Assembly: GCA_947447225.1 (NCBI GenBank) | Contig: CANFJV010000002.1 | Coordinates: 1-64,000, forward strand | Direction: 5' to 3' | Source: Acidimicrobiaceae bacterium | GTDB lineage: Bacteria; Actinomycetota; Acidimicrobiia; Acidimicrobiales; RAAP-2 | DNA length: 64,000 bases | In this document: piece after piece, positions 15,439 through 23,239 of the stretch | Numbering within the stretch: position 1 is the stretch's first letter | How the letters are laid out: the number at the start of each line of letters is the position of its first letter | Made by a program: the position numbers and the translations under genes | The notes under the pieces: model-generated | Databases searched by the model: none | Told to the model about the DNA's origin: nothing | What the model saw: the letters and a program-made list of their open reading frames with translations, nothing else

Positions 15439-17490
15439 CTATGGGGTCGTCGACTGACAGGCCGCTTCTCCGCAAAGGTTCGGGATTATGCCGGTTGACA
15501 AGAACGTGGTGATCTGGGTCATGAGGTACGTGTTGCCACGACCGAAACCATGGGGGTCTTGTCCGTAGGCGGGCCCATCAGGAGCGCGGTTCACCGTTGG
15601 CGGTGTTGGGGTTCCGTAATCCCACAGGACAACGCCTGCTTGGGCGGGTTTTGTTTGGTCAAGTTTGCTGAGGCCCCATTGCGCAGCAACTGGAGGGTTC
15701 TCGCGAGCCGCCCCACCTTGGAAGCTTGGGTTGAAGGCAGGCTGGTGGTTCTTTGCCCCAATACTTCTGGCCAACATGTCACCGGCTTGGTTGGAGACCT
15801 GATGGTCACCGAAGTTCTCAATCAAAAAGACCTGTTTGGCCTTCATTCCTGCATACGGGTGGCTGGTGATGTGGGCAACATAGCCTTCGTTTTCGCCACG
15901 ATCCCAGAGCATTTGCGCAAATTGCAGCACGAGCTGTTGGTCAATCGGATTGGGGTAGGCCGGGTTGAACAGCGAGGAGAACTCGTTCCAGTCGACTGAT
16001 CGATTGAGCAGCAGTCCGCCGTAGTTCATCCCTGGCACACCAAGGATGACGCGACTCCATTCAGTCGAGATGGCTGAAGCCGCCCCGCCCATAATGCCGC
16101 CTTGGCTATAGCCCATGAAGTGGCAATCATTGGACTTGAACAGTTGATGTCCTGATCCATCGCTGAAGTGTGGATCTGCGGCAAATCCTGCTGGAGCGTT
16201 GATGAGGCGACCAAGGAACTGCATGTTGATGAGACCTTGCAGCATGTGGTCAGTCTGCGTCGAGAACGTCGACATGTTGTTCAGGTTGCGAGCCACATTC
16301 AAAATGTCACTCTCCGACATGCCAACCCAGTCGGTTGCACACCCCATCATGTTGGCCGCCACGCCAGCTCTAAACGAGCCACCTTCAACTTCGCGGGCGC
16401 TTCCGAGCAAGCCGTGGCCGTAGGCGGTTGGCATGGCGGGGCCAGAAGGGCTCAGCGAGTTGGGCAGAACGCAAATGAAATTCGCCGTCCAAGTCTTGGT
16501 CCCGTTGATCAACGGAAGACCTTTGCCATCAAGATTCATTCCGGAAAACGCAGAGGTGTCCTTCAAAAACAAAGGAACCTGAAAGGTTCCATGAATGTCG
16601 CGGGTCGTACCCGTGTCAACTGAAGACGTAACGGTGAATGCGGGTGCATAGTTCGACGCCGCAAGTTTGGTTGAGCCCTTGTACGCCACATGGTGCGTGG
16701 TCAGCCATTTGTAGGCAAGCGTTCGCATGGTGAGTGCTGGGGTTGAAGAACTCTGGGCGGAAATCACCGTGAAATCCCACGCAAGGTAGGGGACCGTTGA
16801 GCCAATGACGCTTTTCAGATCGGTCTTGAGCACCGACTGAACGTGGCGCAATCGAGTCGAACTCGTCGGTGTTGCCTGCCAGGCTGCGGTGGTCGACGCA
16901 AGTGGCGCAATTGCGGCCCCTTCGCCATTTACGAGGTTTCGCAACACCACGGCGTAGCGATGGCCTTCAGTTAGTGCTGCAGCAGGGTGAATGAGGAGAA
17001 GTTGCTCGTCGGGTGTGGACGTTGCCTGTGCGTCAAGTTCGGCGAAATACGCCGCCTTTGTGTGCGTCACCGTGTCAAGCAGCACAATTGGCGCATTGGC
17101 ATTGAGTGAGGCGCCAATGTTGGTGGATGGGGCGATGCCGCTGCGGGTGAGATCGAGACCGGGAACCTTCACCAAGATGACCGAGCCCGGTGAGAATCCG
17201 TCATTTAAGTTTTGTGCCTTCGGATTTACATGGACACCTGACTTGTTGGCAGGGTCAAGGGTTGCCGAAATATTGATGCGACGACCCGTCGTCGTCTTTG
17301 CTGCAACCGTAAACGCATCGTTTGGCCACGGCAGCATGCAGGAATGACCGACGGGGGCCGTCACCAAGATGTCACATCCCTTAACACCAGGGTCAGGAAT
17401 GAGAGCTGCACCACTTTGTGAGAACGGTGTGGCGATGAGCGCAGTGCTCATGGCCAACGTTGCTAGCGCTACTGATCGAAGTCGTCGCAT
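15439..17490 (-). CDS. Secreted alpha/beta-hydrolase-like protein
   Basis: 683 residues with a signal peptide (MRRLRS, then a hydrophobic core to about residue 30). The mature part has an N-terminal beta-rich region and a hydrolase domain whose nucleophile elbow is Gly-Tyr-Ser462-Gln-Gly ('FMGYSQGG'). Cysteines near the mature N-terminus and C-terminus suggest extracellular disulfides. No specific substrate is recognisable; esterase or lipase activity is inference. ATG 17490 follows a G-rich ribosome-binding site. Divergent from the sulfatase gene. Confidence 0.78.
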   Translation of the reverse strand: MRRLRSVALATLAMSTALIATPFSQSGAALIPDPGVKGCDILVTAPVGHSCMLPWPNDAFTVAAKTTTGRRINISATLDPANKSGVHVNPKAQNLNDGFSPGSVILVKVPGLDLTRSGIAPSTNIGASLNANAPIVLLDTVTHTKAAYFAELDAQATSTPDEQLLLIHPAAALTEGHRYAVVLRNLVNGEGAAIAPLASTTAAWQATPTSSTRLRHVQSVLKTDLKSVIGSTVPYLAWDFTVISAQSSSTPALTMRTLAYKWLTTHHVAYKGSTKLAASNYAPAFTVTSSVDTGTTRDIHGTFQVPLFLKDTSAFSGMNLDGKGLPLINGTKTWTANFICVLPNSLSPSGPAMPTAYGHGLLGSAREVEGGSFRAGVAANMMGCATDWVGMSESDILNVARNLNNMSTFSTQTDHMLQGLINMQFLGRLINAPAGFAADPHFSDGSGHQLFKSNDCHFMGYSQGGIMGGAASAISTEWSRVILGVPGMNYGGLLLNRSVDWNEFSSLFNPAYPNPIDQQLVLQFAQMLWDRGENEGYVAHITSHPYAGMKAKQVFLIENFGDHQVSNQAGDMLARSIGAKNHQPAFNPSFQGGAARENPPVAAQWGLSKLDQTKPAQAGVVLWDYGTPTPPTVNRAPDGPAYGQDPHGFGRGNTYLMTQITTFLSTGIIPNLCGEAACQSTTP

Positions 17491-17612
17491 GAAATCCCCC
17501 CCGGGTTGACTGTTTTTCAACCTAGTACCAAGTGGCGAGAATGTCTCGGGACAGCGACGAAGGGTGTCTATGCTCGTCTCACGAACGACGTCGAGCGCAC
17601 CGAGGAGAACCC

Positions 17613-19871
17613 GTGCTTCGCAACGAAACCTTCACTGGCACCATTGGGACAACGTTGGCTGAGTCCACACCAAGTTTTGAGGTGATTGCGCACCCGGGCG
17701 AAGAAGCCCCCAACGTGGTGGTGGTGGTGCTTGATGACCTTGGCTTTGCTCACTTTGGCAGTTACGGGTCTGACATTGACACACCGAACTTCGACCGCCT
17801 AGCAAACGGTGGCCTTCGTTACGCAAATTTCCACGTCACGCCCCTGTGTTCACCAACTCGTGCAGCGATCCTGACTGGGCGCAATCACCACACTGTTGGA
17901 ATGCGGGGAATCTCGAACTTCAACACCGGCTTCCCGCACATGCGTGGCCACATCACCAACGCGGCAGCGACGATGGCTGAGGTGTTGCGTGATGAGGGGT
18001 ATGCCACCTTTGCCATTGGTAAGTGGCACCTCTGTCAAATGAGTGATGCCTCGCAAGCAGGCCCGTTTGACCAGTGGCCACTTGCCCGTGGATTTGATCG
18101 CTTCTATGGCTTCATGGACGGCGAGACGGACCAATTCAATCCAGAACTCACCTATGACAACCATCGCATCGAACCGCCAAAGACGGCCGAAGAGGGCTAT
18201 CACTTAAGCGAAGACTTGATTGATCACACGATCTCGTTCATTCACGACTCCGTGTCAATTCGACCTGACCGTCCATTTTTTTGCTACCTGGCCTTTGGGG
18301 CAACGCACGCCCCGCACCAGGCCCCGGCTGACTATTTGGCAAAATATCGCGGCCGCTTTGATGCCGGATGGGACGAGGCGCGAGCTCGAATCTTTGCTCG
18401 GCAACTTGAACTTGGTCTCGTTCCGCAAGGAACAGAACTTGCACCAAGAAACCCTGGTGTTGAGCCTTGGGATGAGTTGTCGGACAACCAAAAGCACCTG
18501 AGTCTTGCCATGCAAGAAGCCTTCGCGGCCTTCTTGGATCACACCGATGCGCAACTTGGCCGCCTCCTTGACGACCTGTCGGCGCTCGGCCGTCTTGACA
18601 ACACCATCATCATGGTGATGGCCGACAATGGGGCAAGCCAAGAAGGTGGCCCCTTTGGCGTGATGCACGAGATGAAGTTCTTCAATGGCATCTTGGAAAC
18701 TCCCGATGAAGCAATTGCCAATGTTGCTGACATTGGTGGACCAAACAGCCACACCAACTACCCCTGGGGTTGGGCGCAAGCGGGAAACACGCCCTTTAAG
18801 TGGTACAAGCAGAACACCCACGAAGGCGGCGTCCACGTCCCTCTCATTGTTCACTGGCCAAAAGGTATTTCCGCCGCTGGCGAAGTGCGGCACCAATTCA
18901 CCCACGCTGTTGATGTCGCGGCAACGATCTATGACCTCCTTGGGGTTCGCGCCCCCGACGTCTACCGCGGCATTGAGCAGTTGCCAGTTGCAGGCGAATC
19001 ATTTGCCTCGACCTTTGACGCGGCGGACGCGCCGCCAGCGCGCTCAGTGCAGTACTTCGAAATGTTTGGCCACCGTGGCCTATGGGCCGATGGGTGGAAA
19101 GCGGTTACTCGCCACAACCAATATCAGCCCTTTGCGGAAGACACTTGGGAGCTGTATCACGTTGACGAGGATTTCTCCGAGGTCCATGACTTGGCGGCAA
19201 CGCACCCAGAGAAGTTGCAAGAGCTCATCGATCTGTGGTTCACAGAAGCAAATCGTCACGGCGTCTTGCCACTCGACGACCGAGGAATTGAGCTCTTTGG
19301 TGCACGCTTTGCCGAGCGAAGCCCACATCCACTCAGCCGCATCTATCGCTACTACCCACCAGTTGCACCGATGCCGTCACAAGTTGGTGCGGCCCTTGGT
19401 GGTCGCAATTTCGATGTCCTTGGACATGTTGATTACCGCGCAGGTGACGGTGGCGTGTTGTATGCGACGGGAACGCAAAATGCTGGATTGTCGGTCTTTG
19501 TCGAAGGTGGACGCGTCGTGTTTGATTACAACGCGTTTGGCGACCACACGATTGTTGAATCCGGCGAATTGAGTGAAGGCCCCCACGTCATTGGTGCTCG
19601 AATCACGAGGACGACGGGTATGGCTGGAACCGCAGCAGTACTCGTCGATGGCGACGTGATTGGCGAAGTGCCTGTGAGCCTCGTCATGCGCGTGATTTCT
19701 TCGATTGGTTCGTCGATTGCCGAAGATGCTGGTTCGCCAGTGTCCGAGCGCTACCAAGCACCGAACGCCTATCGCGGTGCGTTGTCCATGGTGGAAGTCA
19801 TCGTGGCGCCGTCAAAGCGTGAGCTCGCGCAAGCAGAGGCTGAATCTTCCGAGGCGCTCTCGCGCCAGTAA
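17613..19871 (+). CDS. Arylsulfatase (formylglycine-dependent)
   Basis: Type I sulfatase (752 residues) hydrolysing sulfate esters. Asp41-Asp42 ('VVLDDLGF') bind Ca, and Cys79-x-Pro-x-Arg83 ('LCSPTRAAILTGR') is the formylglycine site, so a formylglycine-generating enzyme is needed (not in this window). Further motifs: 'IGKWHL' and 'NGASQEGG'. No signal peptide precedes the domain, so it appears cytosolic. GTG 17613 follows GAGGAG by 6 bases. The stop directly abuts the stop of the convergent SDR gene. Confidence 0.92.
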   Translation: MLRNETFTGTIGTTLAESTPSFEVIAHPGEEAPNVVVVVLDDLGFAHFGSYGSDIDTPNFDRLANGGLRYANFHVTPLCSPTRAAILTGRNHHTVGMRGISNFNTGFPHMRGHITNAAATMAEVLRDEGYATFAIGKWHLCQMSDASQAGPFDQWPLARGFDRFYGFMDGETDQFNPELTYDNHRIEPPKTAEEGYHLSEDLIDHTISFIHDSVSIRPDRPFFCYLAFGATHAPHQAPADYLAKYRGRFDAGWDEARARIFARQLELGLVPQGTELAPRNPGVEPWDELSDNQKHLSLAMQEAFAAFLDHTDAQLGRLLDDLSALGRLDNTIIMVMADNGASQEGGPFGVMHEMKFFNGILETPDEAIANVADIGGPNSHTNYPWGWAQAGNTPFKWYKQNTHEGGVHVPLIVHWPKGISAAGEVRHQFTHAVDVAATIYDLLGVRAPDVYRGIEQLPVAGESFASTFDAADAPPARSVQYFEMFGHRGLWADGWKAVTRHNQYQPFAEDTWELYHVDEDFSEVHDLAATHPEKLQELIDLWFTEANRHGVLPLDDRGIELFGARFAERSPHPLSRIYRYYPPVAPMPSQVGAALGGRNFDVLGHVDYRAGDGGVLYATGTQNAGLSVFVEGGRVVFDYNAFGDHTIVESGELSEGPHVIGARITRTTGMAGTAAVLVDGDVIGEVPVSLVMRVISSIGSSIAEDAGSPVSERYQAPNAYRGALSMVEVIVAPSKRELAQAEAESSEALSRQ

Positions 19872-20612
19872 TTACCAGCCGCCGGTGTAGGAAAGGAACT
19901 GGCCGGTTTGGAATCGGCTCGTTCCGTCCAGAAACGCTGCGCACATTGCCGCACACTCATCCATGGTGCCAAGGCGCTTCATTGGTGTTTGCGCTTCAAC
20001 TTTGGCTCGGCTCTCCGCATCGGTAATGCGATTCGCCCGCAAGAACTCGGGGAAGTCCATGAAGTTGGTGCCAAGAGCATTGACTTGGATGCCAAGGTGA
20101 GCCATTTCGTCGGCAACATTGCGAACCAACATGGTGGCTCCGGCTCGAACTGCGGAGTACAGCGGTGCGCCTGGTGTTGGCCGAGTTCCCGCCGCCGACG
20201 TCAAAATCAAAATCTGTCCTGATTTGGCCTCAATCATGGGAGCCAGGACGGCCTTCAAAAATCGGTATGGAGTCGTCAAGCAACCAGCAACGACTTTCTC
20301 CAGATCTTCTTCGGTTGACTTCATGAAGCGACCCGTCACAATCAGCCCACTGAATGCACAGGCGGAATCAAGTCGACCAAAGTGCTCCATCGCTGCGTCA
20401 ACGAGGCGCTCAGAGGCGGCCTCTTCTTCCAAGGTGAAGATCTTGTCAACGCCGACCACCGTTGCGCCGAGTTGTTCGAGTTCATCAACGAGCTCGGGCT
20501 TTGGACTTCCAAGGACAAGGTCATACCCACGGGTGGCAAGTTGCCGGGCAAGTGAAGGCCCAACATAAAACGAGCCGTTGGCCACAATGGCTACGGGGCG
20601 ACCGCTCGTCAT
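19872..20612 (-). CDS. Atypical SDR-family protein
   Basis: Short-chain dehydrogenase fold (246 residues) with several degenerate key motifs. The glycine-rich loop reads 'ANGSFYVG' instead of TGxxxGxG, NNAG is replaced by 'AFSG', and the catalytic pair is Tyr152-x3-Arg156 ('YSAVRAG') with Arg in place of Lys. Ser139 is kept. Such changes suggest altered or lost dehydrogenase chemistry. It begins inside the stop codon of the DinB-like gene (ATGA overlap), so the two are coupled. Confidence 0.8.
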   Translation of the reverse strand: MTSGRPVAIVANGSFYVGPSLARQLATRGYDLVLGSPKPELVDELEQLGATVVGVDKIFTLEEEAASERLVDAAMEHFGRLDSACAFSGLIVTGRFMKSTEEDLEKVVAGCLTTPYRFLKAVLAPMIEAKSGQILILTSAAGTRPTPGAPLYSAVRAGATMLVRNVADEMAHLGIQVNALGTNFMDFPEFLRANRITDAESRAKVEAQTPMKRLGTMDECAAMCAAFLDGTSRFQTGQFLSYTGGW

Positions 20613-21178
20613 GACGTCATCCCTTGCAGGCCCACCAGCCCACGGCCAAGTTCAATTTCACCCATGTGGCGAAGTCCGTGTTGATACATCCAACATTCGG
20701 TGGCATCAAGAACGGTGATACCCGCTTCACCGGCCACTCGGGCGCTGTAGGTGGAAGCGACTTGTGGGGGTAGCGGGCGAGCAATCACGACGCGGTCGAG
20801 GTCGCTGCGAACGAGGCCTTGCAGCCAGGTTTCAGTTCGAGCGAAAACCGTGCCCATGTAGGCAACAAATTCGTCGAGGTTGCCAATGCGCTGGTGAATC
20901 ATCTCGTCAACAGTCTTGTGCTTGCCGTGATCGGGAATGGTTGGGTCAATGCGAAGTGCCCACTCTTCATTAAAGACGGGCAATTCCCCGGTGATGAGGA
21001 AGTAGGAGCTGTCTTCCATATTGATGTAGTGGAAAAGGCTGAAGGCAATTGGCAGGACGCCTTCACGTTCAAAGTGATTGACATGGGAGAGATCCATGGT
21101 TGAGGTTGCATCTTCATACAGCGAGTGCATGGCTCGCATGCGACGTCGAAGTGAATCAAGCAGCAAGTCGTCGTCCAT
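20609..21178 (-). CDS. DinB-superfamily-like protein
   Basis: 189-residue helical protein: an N-terminal helix 'DDDLLLDSLRRRMRAMHSLYEDA', 'LSHVNHFEREGVLPIAFSLFHYINMEDSSYFL' (an early His plus a 'HYINMED' segment), then 'YMGTVFARTETWLQ' and 'YQHGLRHMGEIE'. The spacing of His residues resembles DinB/DUF664 metal-binding bundles, often thiol-linked enzymes in actinobacteria; a mycothiol link is only a possibility. ATG 21178 with GAGGAGG upstream. It forms a two-gene operon with the SDR. Confidence 0.65.
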   Translation of the reverse strand: MDDDLLLDSLRRRMRAMHSLYEDATSTMDLSHVNHFEREGVLPIAFSLFHYINMEDSSYFLITGELPVFNEEWALRIDPTIPDHGKHKTVDEMIHQRIGNLDEFVAYMGTVFARTETWLQGLVRSDLDRVVIARPLPPQVASTYSARVAGEAGITVLDATECWMYQHGLRHMGEIELGRGLVGLQGMTS

Positions 21179-21271
21179 TGTGTCCTCCTCACGTTGCGCT
21201 CGATTGAGTGCAAGCGAACGGTATCGCACCAACACCAAGCGTGGTGCCGAAAATGGCTCTCGCTTCCTCGG

Positions 21272-21277
21272 TAGGCT
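21272..21277 (+). promoter_or_regulatory. Leaderless -10 element of the Rieske gene
   Basis: TAGGCT, then CGGTCC, then ATG 21284. The extended CGGTAG form recurs at other starts in this window. Confidence 0.5.
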
Positions 21278-21283
21278 CGGTCC

Positions 21284-21718
21284 ATGCAACGACGGAAATT
21301 TCTCTCCCACCTTGGTTCAGGACTCACGGCACTGTTTGGCGGTGCGGTTATTGCGCCAATGATTCGAGATCGACAACTCCTTGGTCACACGAGCTCGCTT
21401 GGCAAAGCCATCGGGAAAACGACCAAAGTTCCAGTCGGTGGGTCGGCGACCTTTTCGGCGCCAATGCCCTCGAGGGGGATCAAGGCGCCGGTAAGTGGCA
21501 TTGTCCTGCAGCCTTCCAAGGGTGTGTTCAAAGCCTTCTCTTCTGCCTGTACCCACCAGGGTTGTCCCGTGTCGTACGCGAAAAAGACCAAGCAATTCTT
21601 GTGTCCGTGCCACGGATCAGTGTTCTCTTCGACTGGGGCAGTTGTGAGTGGAGTAGCACCCACGCCGCTTCCTGCCTTCAAGGTCACGGTGTCGAAAGGA
21701 ACGATCTACGTCCGCTGA
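21284..21718 (+). CDS. Rieske [2Fe-2S] protein with twin-arginine-like signal
   Basis: 144 residues. The N-terminus 'QRRKFLSHLG' followed by a hydrophobic stretch resembles a Tat signal or anchor. The Rieske cluster ligands are complete: Cys89-x-His91 ('CTHQGC') and Cys107-x2-His110 ('CPCHGS'), with accessory cysteines at 94 and 109. It is likely an exported electron carrier; no partner oxidoreductase lies beside it, and the following ferredoxin-P450 pair has its own spacer. Confidence 0.9.
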   Translation: MQRRKFLSHLGSGLTALFGGAVIAPMIRDRQLLGHTSSLGKAIGKTTKVPVGGSATFSAPMPSRGIKAPVSGIVLQPSKGVFKAFSSACTHQGCPVSYAKKTKQFLCPCHGSVFSSTGAVVSGVAPTPLPAFKVTVSKGTIYVR

Positions 21719-21742
21719 GTATTGACTTGCCAAGGGTGATGA

Positions 21743-21773
21743 AGTGAGACAAGATGTGTCTAAGAGTCTCACT
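21743..21773 (+). promoter_or_regulatory. Nested inverted repeats upstream of ferredoxin-P450
   Basis: AGTGAGAC (21743-21750) and GTCTCACT (21766-21773) form an 8-bp inverted repeat. Within it AGACA-N5-TGTCT (21747-21761) is a second palindrome. The arrangement resembles a TetR-type operator with overlapping half-sites and lies 15-45 bases before the ferredoxin start. No regulator gene is adjacent. Confidence 0.4.
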
Positions 21774-21787
21774 CAAGCGAGGGCAAT

Positions 21788-21982
21788 GTGAAGATCAAAT
21801 TGGATCTAGATAAATGTCAAGGTCACGGTCGGTGCTACTCACTGTCACCTGATTTGTTTGACAGTGATGACCTTGGAAATGCCGTGTTGCTCGTGACCGG
21901 CGAGTTGAGCGATGACCAGGTTGCCCAAGCCACCTTGGCTGCGAATAACTGCCCTGAATATGCCATTGAGGTGATCGCATGA
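21788..21982 (+). CDS. [3Fe-4S]-type ferredoxin (P450 partner)
   Basis: 64-residue ferredoxin with Cys10-x5-Cys16 ('CQGHGRC') and Cys55-Pro; the usual second cysteine position is His13, as in 3Fe-4S ferredoxins that serve bacterial P450s. GTG start. Its stop overlaps the P450 start by 4 bases (ATGA), so the two are made together. Confidence 0.93.
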   Translation: MKIKLDLDKCQGHGRCYSLSPDLFDSDDLGNAVLLVTGELSDDQVAQATLAANNCPEYAIEVIA

Positions 21983-23196
21983 CCATGGAAAAGATTCCCG
22001 TTAGCGATTTCGCTACCGATTTTGACCACACCGATCCACAGTGGGTGGCGGACCCGTACCCAATCATGGAAGACCTCCGTGAGCGTTGCCCGATTGCCCA
22101 CTCCAACCGCTACGGCGGTATGTGGGTGCCGGTTCTTCACGAAGATGTGTCGGCGATTGCCAACGACACTGAGCATTTCACCTCGCGCACCGTCGTGATT
22201 GGTGCAGGTCGACCTGGTGAAGATGCACCACCAGCTCCAATTGGTGTTGCCCCACCAATCTCCTCTGACCCACCGTTCCACGCAATTGCTCGTCGCCTCA
22301 TGCTGTCGGAGTTTGCACCGAAGAAAATCAACGCGCTCGAGGGTTTCAGTCGGGAATTATGTCGTCGACTCATTGCGGAGATGGGTGACCGTGAGGTCAT
22401 TGACGCAGCGGTTGACTATGCCCAGCACATCCCCGTTGGTCTCATCGCCAAGATGCTTGGTCTTCCCCAAGAAGACGGAGATTTGTTCCGCAGTTTTGTG
22501 CACATCATCTTGGAGGGCGTTGACCTGCCTCAAGAAGAGCGCATCTTGGCCTTTCAGCCAGTCGAGGAATACTTCATTCGAGTGCTGGAAGAACACCTGC
22601 AGAACCCGAATGACGACTTAACCACCTTCTTGCTTGAAGCCGATATTGGCGGCATGAAGCTCGAAGACGCTCACGTGTTTGGCACGATGATCTTGTTGGT
22701 CGTCGCCGGCATTGACACCACGTGGTCGGCCATTGGCTCGTCGATCTGGCACCTGGCGCAAAATCCAGAAGATCTTGCCCGCCTCGTTGACGACCCAAGC
22801 CTCATTCCAAGTGCAATCGAAGAGTTCCTCCGGGCCTACGCCCCGGTCACGATGGCTCGCCTCGTGAAGGAAGACTTCGACTACAAAGGTTGCCCAATGA
22901 AAAAGGACGACTGGATTCTGCTTGGTTTCCCAGCCGCCAACCGTGACCCGAAGTTTTTCGACCGTGCCGATGAAGTCATTATTGACCGGACAGAAAACCG
23001 CCACGCCGCCTTTGGTCTTGGTATTCACCGTTGCCTTGGGTCCAACCTTGCTCGCCTTGAGATGCAAACTGCGTTGGAAGAATTCATCGCCGCCTTCCCG
23101 AAGTTTGAGTTGGCTGATCCGAGCGGTGTGAGCTTCTCGCAAGGCCAGGTTCGCGGACCGCGCGTGTTGCCGATCCGCATCTTGGAGCGCAGCTAA
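21979..23196 (+). CDS. Cytochrome P450
   Basis: Soluble bacterial P450 (405 residues). The I-helix is 'AGIDTTWSAIG', with 'EEFLRAYAPV' for the K-helix ExxR (Glu-Glu-Phe-Leu-Arg) and heme-binding 'FGLGIHRCLG' with Cys352 as the thiolate ligand. Electrons come from the ferredoxin encoded just upstream; no ferredoxin reductase is in the window. Its substrate is not determinable; lipid or terpenoid hydroxylation would fit the lipid-oriented neighbourhood (inference). Confidence 0.95.
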   Translation: MTMEKIPVSDFATDFDHTDPQWVADPYPIMEDLRERCPIAHSNRYGGMWVPVLHEDVSAIANDTEHFTSRTVVIGAGRPGEDAPPAPIGVAPPISSDPPFHAIARRLMLSEFAPKKINALEGFSRELCRRLIAEMGDREVIDAAVDYAQHIPVGLIAKMLGLPQEDGDLFRSFVHIILEGVDLPQEERILAFQPVEEYFIRVLEEHLQNPNDDLTTFLLEADIGGMKLEDAHVFGTMILLVVAGIDTTWSAIGSSIWHLAQNPEDLARLVDDPSLIPSAIEEFLRAYAPVTMARLVKEDFDYKGCPMKKDDWILLGFPAANRDPKFFDRADEVIIDRTENRHAAFGLGIHRCLGSNLARLEMQTALEEFIAAFPKFELADPSGVSFSQGQVRGPRVLPIRILERS

Positions 23197-23202
23197 GTAC
23201 TC

Positions 23203-23237
23203 CCAATCAGCGAACACCACTGGTGTTCGCTGATTGG
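23203..23237. terminator. Bidirectional terminator between P450 and pepP
   Basis: A 17-bp inverted repeat (23203-23219 and 23221-23237) lies between the convergent stop codons and could terminate both transcripts. Confidence 0.8.
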
Positions 23238-23239
23238 CG

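Noticed and set aside
18685-19572. A 295-codon frame within the sulfatase gene
   Set aside because: It is an out-of-frame shadow on the same strand of a gene whose catalytic motifs and full length are intact.
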